Both the position numbers and the translations under genes were made by a program. 64,000 nt of DNA from CAZFHA01 sp964518595 (GTDB lineage Bacteria > Bacillota > Clostridia > Saccharofermentanales > Saccharofermentanaceae). Of this stretch, positions 9,655 through 19,765 are shown one piece after another. The stretch is taken from assembly GCA_964518595.1 (NCBI GenBank), contig CAZFHA010000001.1:347968-411967 (forward strand), in the 5' to 3' direction. The notes beneath the pieces were generated by a model, which saw nothing but the letters and a program-made list of their open reading frames with translations, was not told where the DNA came from and ran no database searches. Position 1 is the stretch's first letter. Each line of letters begins with the position of its first letter.

Positions 9655-9839
9655 GATTCCCCTCCTTGCAAGATTCTGTTATTTTTCCTCAAGTTTCTTC
9701 GATGTAATTTTTATCATACCACCTATAATGAAGCTGTAAAGAGGTAATCTGGCCTATACAAATCTACTCCACTCTGCAAGCTAAACTTTTATTTGCTCGA
9801 TTTATAAGCCTTTCATTTATCTCTAAGGAGGAAAAGTAC

Positions 9840-11339
9840 ATGCAAAAGTTAAAGCCTTCCCGGCCACCAAGAATCGGTCTTTACACTATGGGTTTACAGT
9901 ACTATTGGCAGCAATTCCCCGGTCTTAAAGAACGCCTTTTAGGTTATTGTGATTTCATTGCCCAAAGGCTTTCCCAGATGGCAGGGGCAGTAGTATTTAA
10001 TTTCGGAATGGTAGATTGCGAAAGTGCTGGAGAAAAAGCCGGAGAGTATTTTAATCTTCACAATGTAGATATTATTTTCGCCCATGGCGCCACCTATGTT
10101 ACCAGTGCTTCTATTCTGCCAGTACATCAGATCTGTTCTGCCCGACCTATCATTCTTAATCTACAACCCACTGCCAGAATCAATTATGAAAAGACAACTA
10201 CAGGAGAATGGTTGGCTCATTGTGGTGCCTGCCCCATTCCTGAATTAGCCAATGCGTTTCAGCGTGCCGGCATTGATTTTTCTATTGTAAATGGTTTATT
10301 GGGGCTGGAAGAAACACCTAAAATTTCACTTACAGATGAAGTTACTGCCCAGCGTCCCGAGGCCATCCGTGCCTGGCAAGAAATTGAAAGTTGGGTCACA
10401 GCCACCGCAGTAAAAGCGGGTCTGCGAGGTTCACGCTTTGGATTTTTAGGTAACACCTATAGCGGAATGCTGGATTTATACAGCGATTTCACCATGCTTT
10501 CAGCCGAAAGCGGCGCGCAGATCAAGGTGCTGGAGATGTGCGATCTTAATCGTCTATTCCAAGCCATTGCTACCGAAGAAGTCACCCAAAAGCGCTTAGA
10601 AATTGAAGCCTTTTTTCAAATCAGCGATGACAATTCTGCTGATCCCCTAGCCAGAAAGCCCACGGAAGAGCAGCTGGATTGGTCCGCCCAAGTGGCGGCA
10701 GCTCAGGAACGCCTAGTAGAAGAATATGAACTGGATGCTCTGACCTACTATTACCACGGCGCTCCCGGCAGCCTCTACGAAAAGCTACAAGGCGGCTTTA
10801 TTGTTGGTCATTCACTCCTAACCGCCAAGGGCATTCCTTGCTCCGGCGAAGGTGATCTTAAAACTTGCCTAGCTATGAAGATCTGCGACTTGGCCGGCAA
10901 AGGCGGTAGTTTTTGCGAAATTGTTGTGACTGATTATATAGACAATACCATCCTCATGGGACATGACGGCCCCTTCCACCTGGCGATTGCTAAAGGAAAA
11001 CCCATCCTGCGCGGTATGGGTCTTTACCATGGAAAACAGGGCACCGGTGTCTCTGTAGAAGCTAAGGTGCGAACGGGCCCCATTACCACCCTGGGTATTA
11101 CTCAGACTCGTGATGGACGCCTAAAGATGATTATTTCTGAAGGCATGTCTACTGACGGTTCAATTATGACTATTGGCAATACTCAGACTCCGGTACGGTT
11201 CAAAAAAGACCCGGACGCCTATATGGATGCTTGGTTTATGGAATATCCAACCCATCATTTTGCTATGTCTATCGGACACAATGCCGCCCTGTTCCAAAAA
11301 GTCGCCACGCTATTAGGAATACATTCAGTTATTCTGTAA
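9840..11339 (+). CDS. Sugar isomerase of the L-arabinose/L-fucose isomerase fold
   Basis: A 499-residue protein with the architecture of the AraA/FucI superfamily, which interconverts aldoses and ketoses using Mn2+. Putative metal ligands are visible: Glu337 in GEGDLKTC (AraA has EGDWKTA), His375 in MGHDGP and the His-rich THHFAMSIGHN segment (His472, His473, His480). Overall sequence is far from true arabinose or fucose isomerases, so the substrate is unknown. An AAGGAGG site precedes the ATG. It stands alone between two regulator systems; its stop overlaps the end of the convergent kinase gene by 11 bases. Confidence 0.8.
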   Translation: MQKLKPSRPPRIGLYTMGLQYYWQQFPGLKERLLGYCDFIAQRLSQMAGAVVFNFGMVDCESAGEKAGEYFNLHNVDIIFAHGATYVTSASILPVHQICSARPIILNLQPTARINYEKTTTGEWLAHCGACPIPELANAFQRAGIDFSIVNGLLGLEETPKISLTDEVTAQRPEAIRAWQEIESWVTATAVKAGLRGSRFGFLGNTYSGMLDLYSDFTMLSAESGAQIKVLEMCDLNRLFQAIATEEVTQKRLEIEAFFQISDDNSADPLARKPTEEQLDWSAQVAAAQERLVEEYELDALTYYYHGAPGSLYEKLQGGFIVGHSLLTAKGIPCSGEGDLKTCLAMKICDLAGKGGSFCEIVVTDYIDNTILMGHDGPFHLAIAKGKPILRGMGLYHGKQGTGVSVEAKVRTGPITTLGITQTRDGRLKMIISEGMSTDGSIMTIGNTQTPVRFKKDPDAYMDAWFMEYPTHHFAMSIGHNAALFQKVATLLGIHSVIL

Positions 11340-13161
11340 ACCGCCTGGCGGGAAAACGAATTTCCACCTCTATGCCCCCTTCAGGACTTTGGCTGTAAGC
11401 AAGGCCAAAGTCCTGTTTATAGTAGAGCTGTAATCGCTTGTGGGTATTAGCAATACCAATATTGCTATGCCCCTTTCCTAGGGGTTGGTTTTTTAAAATA
11501 GTATTCATTTGCGCTGGGGGCATGCCCACACCGTCATCCGATAGAATCAGGACAACATAATCCGCTTCCATCCAGCCGGTAATCACGATAGAACCGGTTT
11601 TCGATTGTTTTTCAAAAATACCATGCTGGATGGAGTTTTCTACTATAGGTTGCAAAACAAATTTAGGAATTTCAAAATCTAGTAGGTCTTCCGAAACGTC
11701 AACCAAAAAGGCAATGCAATCTTTATAGCGCATATTTTGCAGCTTTACATAAAGGGATACTTGGGATAGTTCTTCCCGGATACTGGTGACAATTTTGCCT
11801 TGCCCTAAGGTTAACTTATAGAACTGGGATAAGGCCAGTACCGCATCGGCTACCTCCGTTGTTCGCCCACTCTTTGACAACCAGTTAATCATATCTAAGG
11901 TGTTATAGAGAAAATGCGGATTGATTTGCGACTGCAGAGCCTTGAACTCTGCCACCCTTAGATCCTCAGCAGCTTTCTCTTCATTGTCTAAAAGCTGATT
12001 AATCTCTTCCGACATATAATTATAGGTGGCAATCAGATCACCGATCTCATCTTTATCTCTTTCTAGCGTTAAAGAAACCGGCCGATTATTTTGAACCCGT
12101 TTCATTTGGGTAATAACCGAGGCAATCCTTCGTACAATGGAATTAGATAATCGTAGGGAGGCCACAAAGGCTACCGCCAAAATAATTAAATAGGCCAAAG
12201 CAAATTGCCAAAGGGTGGTTCGATTCTGGTTTTGGATGCTATTAACCGGAAGCACAGATACCATTAACCAATCCGTTCCACTAATTTCCCGGTAGCTTAC
12301 ATAGGCGCGGTCAGCGGCAAAGGTCATTACCTGAAAGTTTGCCGTATCAGGGATGTTCTTTTTCAGCTCGTCATAGCGCAGAAAATACTTCCCGGCAATA
12401 TGGGCGTTAGATAATGAAACCAGCGTGTTGCCTTTGTTTACCAAATAGGTGGCACTATCTTTTACAGAAATATTCTTGTTAAGAATGGAATCAATATGAG
12501 GTTTTGAATAGTAAACTAAAAGATAGATGGAAGAAGGCTTTTCTTCCGACGCTAAAGTAACCTTTCTGGCAATGGCAAACTCACCGTAATTATCGGCTTC
12601 TCTGGGGGTAAGATACAGCCTGGGACAAACAAGCATTTTTTCTTTGGTGCTGCTAAAAATTCCATGCCAGTAAGAACCTCTGATCTCTTCATCAGGTATG
12701 AAAAGCCTGTAGCGTTGAAATTCGCTATCTTCATAAAGAGGGCTGTAGCTATCCGGCAGATAGATTTTTACGTCTGTGATGCTCATTCCGTCAGCAGTAG
12801 TAGCTGCGGTGTGCAGAAAAGACAAAGCTGATTCACGAAAGCTTTGACTCTTTAGATTAGCCTCAAGGGTATTTTTATCATCTTGAAGCAAGGTATTAAA
12901 AAATGGATTATTCATGAGGGTCTTGGAGGCATTGTCCACCTGCATAATAACATTCTCTAGGCTATTAGCCGTCTGTAAACCTAAGGCCAGCTCCGCATGA
13001 ATGAGATTTGACAGAAGAACTGCGGATAACTGGTTATATATTAAGATCGATACAACCAAGGTAGGCAGAAGTACCAAGATAAAATGAGACAGCAAGAATT
13101 TGTACTGCAGCTTCATGTCCCGGGAGTAAAAGCGAATAATTTTTCGCCCTAACTGTTTCAT
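11329..13161 (-). CDS. yesM: Sensor histidine kinase, YesM family
   Basis: Membrane sensor of a two-component system typical for carbohydrate uptake in Firmicutes (610 aa). There is an N-terminal membrane helix (about 18-42), a large extracellular Cache-like sensor region, a second helix near 320-345, HAMP, and a His_kinase domain with phospho-acceptor His416 in INPHFLYNTLD. The HATPase has the N box (LQPIVENSIQHG), DDGVGMP and GHSNIGIAN. Its ATG overlaps the response-regulator stop by 4 bases (ATGA), so the pair is translationally coupled. Confidence 0.95.
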   Translation of the reverse strand: MKQLGRKIIRFYSRDMKLQYKFLLSHFILVLLPTLVVSILIYNQLSAVLLSNLIHAELALGLQTANSLENVIMQVDNASKTLMNNPFFNTLLQDDKNTLEANLKSQSFRESALSFLHTAATTADGMSITDVKIYLPDSYSPLYEDSEFQRYRLFIPDEEIRGSYWHGIFSSTKEKMLVCPRLYLTPREADNYGEFAIARKVTLASEEKPSSIYLLVYYSKPHIDSILNKNISVKDSATYLVNKGNTLVSLSNAHIAGKYFLRYDELKKNIPDTANFQVMTFAADRAYVSYREISGTDWLMVSVLPVNSIQNQNRTTLWQFALAYLIILAVAFVASLRLSNSIVRRIASVITQMKRVQNNRPVSLTLERDKDEIGDLIATYNYMSEEINQLLDNEEKAAEDLRVAEFKALQSQINPHFLYNTLDMINWLSKSGRTTEVADAVLALSQFYKLTLGQGKIVTSIREELSQVSLYVKLQNMRYKDCIAFLVDVSEDLLDFEIPKFVLQPIVENSIQHGIFEKQSKTGSIVITGWMEADYVVLILSDDGVGMPPAQMNTILKNQPLGKGHSNIGIANTHKRLQLYYKQDFGLAYSQSPEGGIEVEIRFPARRFTE

Positions 13162-14708
13162 TTACCATACCTTTCCCGATATTCAGACGGTGACAACCCT
13201 AAAAGCTTCTTAAAGCTTTTTCCAAAGTAATTGCCATCACAATATCCTACCCGACTGGAAATATCCGTAATCTTGAATCGTGGATCCAGCAGTAAGGCCT
13301 TGGCTTTTTCAATTCGATACTCTGTTAGATACTGATTAATCGTTTTACCTGTTTCATTTTTAAACACAGTACAGGCGTAGGAGGGTGACAGGTATACGTG
13401 CTCACTAATGTCCTTAACTGAGAGATTTTCCCGATAGAAATTGCGCCCGATAAAGGATTTGATAAGGTAGACGGTAGAATTTTCTTTTTCACGGCTGGAC
13501 AACAACTGGAAAAACAGGTCTATTTTACCTTCCAATTCTCTATGGAGCTCCGAGAGCAATCGGCTCTGTGAAACAAACTCTAAAACTACCGCCGAGTCGG
13601 TTTTTAACTCTTCCCATGGAATTTGCTGCCTTTGCGCCACGTAAAGCAGCTCCATAAAAGATTTATAATAAATATCCTTAGCATAATTAACAGAAACACC
13701 AACCTTGCCTGAAAGGCTGTCATATAGTCTTCTGGCAAAAGCTAATGCCCCTGCCCTGTCCTGATTCTCAAGTTCACGGGTCAGTTCTGTTTCTAACACC
13801 CTTTGTCCGGGGCTATTTCCTTTCTTCCCCCGTTGATAGACCAGAACTTCCTGCGCTTCACAGAAAAAAGCGTCCTGAGCCAAGTCCATTGCCCTTTGAC
13901 AAGATAGTGAAATACGCTGAAGGCCGGTTACCGGCTGACCAATCAGGAGATGCAAGCTACAGAATCGCCCTAGACCTTCTACTAAACGAGAGGCATTTTG
14001 AAGTAAAGCAGGGAAAAAATTCCGATCATCACTAAAGAAATGAACGATAATATTCTCTTCTTGCCCTACCCCCCAGAAATATCCAAAATCCAGAGGCTGA
14101 ACAAAAGCATCCAAAGCCCTTTCGATTTCTTCAAACTCCAAACTCGAAGACTGCCGCTTCGTAAAGCGAATGACAAAACTAACAAACTGGGTGTTTTTCT
14201 TAACCGCATAATTTAGCTCCGTCATTTGATCCAGCCATTCCTGCTCCATATTTTCCGACTCTTCAAGAGTCGCCAAAGCTAACTTCATGGATTTCTGCCG
14301 TCTCTTCTGGCGAGCTGAATCCCGGTCCAAAAGCCACTGTTTTTGTGCCGTCACTGCTTCAAAAAGAGCACTCTCGACCTCTTCTGTTACGATAGGCTTC
14401 TCAATATAATTTACAGCCTTAAGTCGGATAGCCGCCTTAAGATATTCCTTGTCTGAATAGCCGCTCATAAAAATAATATGACACTCTGGGCTTATTTCTC
14501 TAGCCAGTCGCGCCATCTCTACCCCATTTCGTCTGGGCATTCTGACATCAGTCAATAAAATTTCCGGTCGAATCCGCTGAAAGAGCCGCAAACCCTCCTC
14601 TCCATCTCGACCTTGAAAAACACCTTCAATTCCCAGCTTCTCCCAAGCAATACTGGAAATAAGACCATTTCTGGTTAATTCCTCATCATCTACAATCAAA
14701 ATATTCAT
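13158..14708 (-). CDS. yesN: Response regulator with AraC DNA-binding domain, YesN family
   Basis: Receiver domain at residues 1-120 with phospho-acceptor Asp54 in LLTDVRMPRR, a helical linker, and two AraC-type helix-turn-helix motifs at the C-terminus (about 415-510; LSPSYACTVFKNETG, ISSRVGYCDGNYFGKSF). The start is set at ATG 14708 (MNILIVDDEE) rather than the ATG 30 bases upstream, since GAGGG lies 5 bases before it and the receiver fold begins there. It is divergent from the RbsA-type transporter operon, its likely target. Confidence 0.94.
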   Translation of the reverse strand: MNILIVDDEELTRNGLISSIAWEKLGIEGVFQGRDGEEGLRLFQRIRPEILLTDVRMPRRNGVEMARLAREISPECHIIFMSGYSDKEYLKAAIRLKAVNYIEKPIVTEEVESALFEAVTAQKQWLLDRDSARQKRRQKSMKLALATLEESENMEQEWLDQMTELNYAVKKNTQFVSFVIRFTKRQSSSLEFEEIERALDAFVQPLDFGYFWGVGQEENIIVHFFSDDRNFFPALLQNASRLVEGLGRFCSLHLLIGQPVTGLQRISLSCQRAMDLAQDAFFCEAQEVLVYQRGKKGNSPGQRVLETELTRELENQDRAGALAFARRLYDSLSGKVGVSVNYAKDIYYKSFMELLYVAQRQQIPWEELKTDSAVVLEFVSQSRLLSELHRELEGKIDLFFQLLSSREKENSTVYLIKSFIGRNFYRENLSVKDISEHVYLSPSYACTVFKNETGKTINQYLTEYRIEKAKALLLDPRFKITDISSRVGYCDGNYFGKSFKKLLGLSPSEYRERYGK

Positions 14709-14998
14709 GTTACCCTCAAAAAAGCCTTTGCTCCCCAAAATCCACCCTTTTCCAACCTCTAAACAAAACTATTGTATCAAAAAGCAACAGATTTTAGCTA
14801 TTTTTTTAGGCAAAAACTACAACCAGAGCTGGAATCATAAAAATTTACCCTGTTTCAAAAAATATTCCTGTTCAACCCATCCATTTAGAATGATAGCATA
14901 ACTACAGAATGAAAAATAAGAAATAATTGTGCACAAAGTAAAATGAAAAATTGCCCTCATTTCTTGAAAGTCCCAGTTATCAGGAGGAAAGGTACTCT
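14709..14998. other. Divergent regulatory region (290 bp, no gene)
   Basis: AT-rich spacer between the YesN gene and the RbsA-type operon. It must hold promoters for both directions and YesN sites, but I found no convincing -35/-10 pair; TTCAAC near 14871 with TAGCAT near 14894 is the least poor candidate. The AGGAGG ribosome site for the transporter ATPase is at 14981-14987. Confidence 0.5.
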
Positions 14999-16504
14999 AT
15001 GGATTACGTTCTAGAACTAAAGGGGATTACAAAGATTTTTCCCGGGGTCAAGGCTCTTGACAATGTTCATTTTCAGCTTAAGGCTGGAGAGATCCATGCG
15101 CTTATGGGAGAAAATGGTGCCGGAAAATCCACTTTTATTAAGGTTATTACTGGAGTTCACAAAGCCGATGGCGGTGAAATGTTTCTACATGGTAAGAAAG
15201 TAACTTTTAAGGGTCCAAAGGATGCCCAAGCCGCCGGTATTGCTGCCATTTATCAGCATGTCACGGCCTACCCCCACTTGACGGTTACCGAAAATATTTT
15301 TATGGGTCACGAAACCGTCCACTTCGGAAAAATTCAATGGAAAAAAATGCATGATAAGGCCAATGCTCTCTTGGCAGAGCTTAGTGCGGACTTTCAAGCC
15401 ACGGATGAGATGGGCGCTCTTAGTGTAGCCCAGCAGCAAATGGTAGAGATAGCTAAAGCTCTTTCCATGAACGCTAAGATCATTATTATGGATGAGCCTA
15501 CAGCGGCACTTACCAAGCGAGAAAGTGAAGAGTTGTACCGAATTACTGAGCAATTAAGAGATGCCGGTGCAGCGATTATTTTTATCTCTCATCGGTTTGA
15601 AGACATGTACCGCTTGGCAGAGCGGGTAACGGTTTTTCGAGATTCAAAATACATTGGTACCTATCAAGTAAATGCTATTTCCAATGAAGATCTCATTAAA
15701 GCCATGGTAGGCCGTGAAATTAATGACCTTTTTCCTAAGCTGGAGATTAAGCCGGGAGAAGAAGTCCTGCGTATTGATGATCTGAGCCGTACCGGTTACT
15801 TCAAAAACGTATCTTTTCACGTGCGAGCTGGGGAAATTGTCGGCTTAACCGGTCTGGTGGGAGCAGGACGAACCGAAGTCTGTGAAACAATTTTCGGTAT
15901 CGGTCAGAAATCTTCTGGAAACATTTATCTGGAGGGGCAAGCGGTAGAAATTCATCACCCCACAGAGGCCATGAATTTAGGCATCGGTTATTTACCGGAA
16001 GACAGGCAACTTCAGGGCTTAATCTTGGACTGGGGCATCGGTAGAAATATCACCTTACCTGTTATCAGCTCCCTTAGCAATCATGGTTGGTTAAATGAGA
16101 AAAAGGAGCGCGAAACTGCTAAGCGCCTTGCCGAGCAAGTCGAAACCAAAGCCGTTACTATCTTTGATCTGGCCAGCTCCCTTTCCGGTGGTAACCAACA
16201 AAAAGTCGTATTTGCTAAACTGCTGGCCTCAGACCTGAAAGTAATTATCTTGGACGAACCCACTAAGGGGGTGGACGTAGGCGCTAAGGCAGCCATTTAC
16301 ACCATCATGGGGCATTTGGCCGCCCAAGGTTATGCCATCATTATGATTTCTTCTGAAATGCCGGAAATTTTAGGCATGTGTGATCGAATATACGTCATGT
16401 GCGAGGGAAGAATCACCGCCGAAATACCAAGGCACGAGGCAACTCAGGAACTAATTTTGGAGAAAGCCATGTCCAAGCAGCTCCATAGTGCAGTAGAAAA
16501 GTAG
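14999..16504 (+). CDS. Ribose-type ABC transporter ATPase (RbsA/MglA family, two ATPase domains)
   Basis: Cytoplasmic ATPase of a CUT2 importer (501 aa, standard length). Domain 1 has Walker A GENGAGKST at residues 37-45, signature LSVAQQQMVEIAKAL and Walker B IIIMDEPTAAL. Domain 2 has the degenerate Walker A GLVGAGRTE usual in RbsA, with signature LSGGNQQKV and a Walker B ending VIILDEPTKGVD. An in-frame ATG exists at 14951, but the AGGAGG 7-12 bases before 14999 and the family start (MDYVLELKGI) favour 14999. It is followed 10 bases later by the first permease. Confidence 0.95.
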   Translation: MDYVLELKGITKIFPGVKALDNVHFQLKAGEIHALMGENGAGKSTFIKVITGVHKADGGEMFLHGKKVTFKGPKDAQAAGIAAIYQHVTAYPHLTVTENIFMGHETVHFGKIQWKKMHDKANALLAELSADFQATDEMGALSVAQQQMVEIAKALSMNAKIIIMDEPTAALTKRESEELYRITEQLRDAGAAIIFISHRFEDMYRLAERVTVFRDSKYIGTYQVNAISNEDLIKAMVGREINDLFPKLEIKPGEEVLRIDDLSRTGYFKNVSFHVRAGEIVGLTGLVGAGRTEVCETIFGIGQKSSGNIYLEGQAVEIHHPTEAMNLGIGYLPEDRQLQGLILDWGIGRNITLPVISSLSNHGWLNEKKERETAKRLAEQVETKAVTIFDLASSLSGGNQQKVVFAKLLASDLKVIILDEPTKGVDVGAKAAIYTIMGHLAAQGYAIIMISSEMPEILGMCDRIYVMCEGRITAEIPRHEATQELILEKAMSKQLHSAVEK

Positions 16505-16513
16505 GAGGAAAAC

Positions 16514-17512
16514 ATGCAGAGGGAAAAAACATTTACACTCAAAAAACTTACCGCATCCAGAGAGCTCAGCTTATTTATAGTGCTGATAATTTTGTGCGTT
16601 TTTCTTCAACTTCGCAATAACACCTTTCTAACCCCCGGCAATATTAATGACCTGCTGGTAAATGCCACGATTATGGCTATTTTAGCTATTGGTATGATGT
16701 GCGTCCTACTGATTGGCGGTATTGATATCTCAATTGGCTCAACCTTAGCCCTATCAGGAATGATAACAGCACTTATTTTAAAGGATAATCCCGATTTGCC
16801 GGTGCCTTTAGCTTTCGCTATTTCTATGGGGGTGGGTCTGGCCTGCGGTTTTCTAATCGGAGTTGTCATTGCTAAGGGAGGAGTCATCCCCATCATTGCC
16901 ACCTTGGGTTTTATGAATATTCTCCGCGGCGCTACCTATCTGGTAGCCAACAATCAATGGGTGGCTGCCTATCAAATTCCGGAAGGCTTCAAAGCCTTTA
17001 CCTTAGGCAAAGTCTTCTTCATCAACAACATGATTGTAGTAACCATTATCTGCTACATTATCTTTTTTCTCTTCATGAAATTTACTCGAACCGGCCGCAA
17101 GATATACGCCGTGGGCAGTAATCCGGAAGCCGCCTCTGTCAGCGGAATCCGCATTGACCGAATAAAGATCATGGTTTATTCCCTTATGGGCACCTTAGCC
17201 GGACTGGCCGGAGCCCTTTGGGTATCAAAGTATGCCTCTGCTCAGGGTGACTCCGCCAAAGGCATTGAAATGGATATTATTGCCGCCTGCGTTATTGGCG
17301 GCGTTAGTCTAAGTGGTGGTAAGGGAACAGTTCTTGGGGTTATTCTTGGTGCTTTAACCTTAGGCATATTAAATAACGCCCTTCCCCTCATTAATATTTC
17401 TTCTTTTTGGCAAGATGCCATTCGCGGGTTAATCATCATAACCGCTGTAATTCTCAATACCCTTACCCAACGCACCTTGGATAAGAACAACCTTAAAAGG
17501 AGGGAAATCTAA
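16514..17512 (+). CDS. Ribose-type ABC transporter permease 1 (RbsC family)
   Basis: Inner-membrane permease of the CUT2 family (332 aa, about eight to ten helices). The family motif near residue 70 (GIDISIGSTLALSGM) and the late segment GGVSLSGGKGTVLG are diagnostic. An AGGAGG site lies 5 bases before the ATG. Its stop overlaps the next permease start (TAATG), so the two are made in a fixed ratio and likely form a heterodimer, unlike the RbsC homodimer. Confidence 0.94.
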   Translation: MQREKTFTLKKLTASRELSLFIVLIILCVFLQLRNNTFLTPGNINDLLVNATIMAILAIGMMCVLLIGGIDISIGSTLALSGMITALILKDNPDLPVPLAFAISMGVGLACGFLIGVVIAKGGVIPIIATLGFMNILRGATYLVANNQWVAAYQIPEGFKAFTLGKVFFINNMIVVTIICYIIFFLFMKFTRTGRKIYAVGSNPEAASVSGIRIDRIKIMVYSLMGTLAGLAGALWVSKYASAQGDSAKGIEMDIIAACVIGGVSLSGGKGTVLGVILGALTLGILNNALPLINISSFWQDAIRGLIIITAVILNTLTQRTLDKNNLKRREI

Positions 17513-18525
17513 TGGCCACCGAAAGCAAACGCGTTATATTGGCCCAACAACCCTTTACTTGGAAAAAGTTTTTTCTAAAATGGGAATGGTTTTTAGTTCT
17601 GATCTTTATTGCCATTAACATTATGAATGCGGCCATTTCTCCCTATTATCTAAGCGGCTCCGGCCTTCTACTGGCGACTTCCTCCTTTCTGGAAAAAGCC
17701 TTTGTGGCCTTGCCTATGGTGTTTATCTTAATCATGGGAGATATTGATATTTCTGTAGGTTCTACCGTGGCACTGTCCTCGGTAATTATGGCTGTTAGCT
17801 TTAATAATGGTGGAATGCCTATGGGGGTTGCCATAGTTATAGGACTTTTGGTAGGCAGTCTGTGCGGCTTTATCAATGGTTTGATCTTAACTAGGTTTAC
17901 TGAATTAGCTCCGATGATTGTGACCCTTGGGACGATGATTCTCTTTCGGGGTATTGCACTGATGATTTTACAGGATCAAGCCTCAGGGAATTTTCCCAGT
18001 TGGTTTAGCCAGATCTATTGGGGAGGTATCGGCCCTATACCTTATATGCTGATTGTCTTTGCCATCCTGGCAACAGCCTTTGGCATTCTGCTCCATAAAA
18101 CTACCTTTGGGCGCCGGATTTTTGCTATCGGTAGCAACACCACCGCCAGTAAATTTGCCGGAATCAAAGTGCAAAAGCACCGCTTGATTGTTTACACCCT
18201 CACCGGATTATTAGCTGCCGTAACCGCTGTCTTTCTTACCTCGCGTATGGGTAGCACTCGACCTAACGTGGCGGAAGGCTATGAATTGGAAGCAATTTCC
18301 ATGGTAGTACTGGGCGGAATTTCTACCTCCGGCGGCAAAGGCCGTTTCCCCGGAGCTGTTATTGCGATTTTTATTATTGGCTTTTTACGCTATGGTCTGG
18401 GTCTGATAAATGTACCTTCCCAAGCCATGCTGCTAATAATCGGAACACTGCTCATTATCACCGTAATGGTTCCCAATCTGCACCTGGGACGCCGCCTCAA
18501 AGCTTTGCGGGGCAAAAAAACTTGA
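17512..18525 (+). CDS. Ribose-type ABC transporter permease 2 (RbsC family)
   Basis: Second CUT2 permease (337 aa), clearly homologous to but different from the preceding one: GDIDISVGSTVALSSV near residue 80 and GGISTSGGKGRFPG near 265. The ATG overlaps the previous stop by one base, and the ribosome site AAGGAGG lies within the end of permease 1. Two-permease CUT2 systems include the AI-2 (LsrCD) and rhamnose (RhaPQ) importers, so a sugar or sugar-like ligand other than ribose is plausible. Confidence 0.94.
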   Translation: MATESKRVILAQQPFTWKKFFLKWEWFLVLIFIAINIMNAAISPYYLSGSGLLLATSSFLEKAFVALPMVFILIMGDIDISVGSTVALSSVIMAVSFNNGGMPMGVAIVIGLLVGSLCGFINGLILTRFTELAPMIVTLGTMILFRGIALMILQDQASGNFPSWFSQIYWGGIGPIPYMLIVFAILATAFGILLHKTTFGRRIFAIGSNTTASKFAGIKVQKHRLIVYTLTGLLAAVTAVFLTSRMGSTRPNVAEGYELEAISMVVLGGISTSGGKGRFPGAVIAIFIIGFLRYGLGLINVPSQAMLLIIGTLLIITVMVPNLHLGRRLKALRGKKT

Positions 18526-18609
18526 CCTCACTGGCAAGCAGCCTTTAAGGTATAAATTTTACACGAAGCCAAAAAAGAACCAGGTTGAAAATTGAAGGAG
18601 GAAAATGAC

Positions 18610-19674
18610 ATGGTAAAAAAAGTATTAAGTATTGTCCTATTGGCGGCCATGGCGGCCAGTTTATTAGCCGGATGTAACAACTCAGCCGGGCAAGCCGGGG
18701 GTGAATCCGGCGGCCAGGCAGGTGGCAGTAAAACCTTTGCAATTCTAGTCAAAAATGCCGGTAACCCCTACAATGAGAAAGAAGCCTCCGGTTTTAAAAA
18801 AGTCATCGAAGATGCCGGTTATACCTGTATCGTGAAAGCACCGGAATCAGCCACTGCTGAAGCCCAAATAACTATGATTAATGAGTTGGTAGCCCAAAAA
18901 GTGGCAGCTATTGCCATCGCCGGAAATGATCCTGATGCGCTGCAGCCGGCTTTGCAGCAAGCTATGAATGCAGGTATCAAAGTTTTGTCTTTAGACTCAT
19001 CCGTTAATAAAGATAGTCGTCTGGTGCATGTTAACCAAGCGGGTACCGAACTGATTGGAAAAACCCTAGTTGATGCAGTTGCTGATATTGCCGGAAGTGA
19101 TGGCGGACAATTTGCTATTCTATCAGCCACCAGTCAAGCAACTAACCAAAACGCTTGGATCGCCGCTATGCAAAAAGAATTGGAAAGCAATAGCCGGAAT
19201 TTAGAATTGGTCAAAATTGCTTATGGAGACGACGAATTCCAAAAATCCGTTGATGAGACAGAAGGATTGCTGAAAAACTATCCTGACCTGAAAGTAATTT
19301 GCGCTCCTACTACTGTGGGAATGATGGCAGCCGCCAAAGTTATCAAGGACAAAGGCATTGCCGATAAAGTAAAGCTTACCGGTTTAGGTCTACCTTCTGA
19401 AATGGCCGAATATATTGGCACAGATCTGGCTTGTCCTTACATGTACCTTTGGAACCCCATTGACATCGGAGCTTTAGCCGCCTACACCGCCATCAACTTA
19501 GTAGATGGAAAAATTACCGGCAAAGCAGGAGAAACCTTCCAAGCTGGCACACTGGGAGACGACAAAGGCAAATACACCATCGTAGAAGCCGCTGATGGCG
19601 GTACAGAAATCATTCTAGGCTCACCGTTCAAATTCGATCCGGCCAATATTAACGAGTGGAAAGCCGTTTATTAA
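18610..19674 (+). CDS. Ribose-type ABC transporter substrate-binding lipoprotein
   Basis: Type I periplasmic-binding fold (354 aa), anchored outside the membrane as a lipoprotein: lipobox LLAGC with the modified Cys at about residue 21, followed by a Gly/Ser-rich linker. The Peripla_BP_4 pattern is visible (FAILVKNAGNPY, AIAGNDPDAL, GKTLVDAVADI). The start is at 18610 because AAGGAGG lies 7-8 bases before it; the ATG at 18592 would put extra charged residues before the signal. It closes the transporter operon and is followed by a terminator-like hairpin. Confidence 0.93.
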   Translation: MVKKVLSIVLLAAMAASLLAGCNNSAGQAGGESGGQAGGSKTFAILVKNAGNPYNEKEASGFKKVIEDAGYTCIVKAPESATAEAQITMINELVAQKVAAIAIAGNDPDALQPALQQAMNAGIKVLSLDSSVNKDSRLVHVNQAGTELIGKTLVDAVADIAGSDGGQFAILSATSQATNQNAWIAAMQKELESNSRNLELVKIAYGDDEFQKSVDETEGLLKNYPDLKVICAPTTVGMMAAAKVIKDKGIADKVKLTGLGLPSEMAEYIGTDLACPYMYLWNPIDIGALAAYTAINLVDGKITGKAGETFQAGTLGDDKGKYTIVEAADGGTEIILGSPFKFDPANINEWKAVY

Positions 19675-19704
19675 TCAAATTCCTAGTATTCAGAACAATC
19701 ATCG

Positions 19705-19738
19705 TAAAGGTTCCTGTAGCTAACCTCAGGAACCTTTA
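19705..19738 (+). terminator. Hairpin after the binding-protein gene
   Basis: Perfect 12-bp inverted repeat TAAAGGTTCCTG / CAGGAACCTTTA with a 10-base loop, 30 bases after the stop. The T-run is weak (TTTATCTATAT), so it may only partly terminate and let some transcription reach the M24 gene 28 bases downstream. Confidence 0.65.
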
Positions 19739-19765
19739 TCTATATCATGCCGGGAGGATACGATA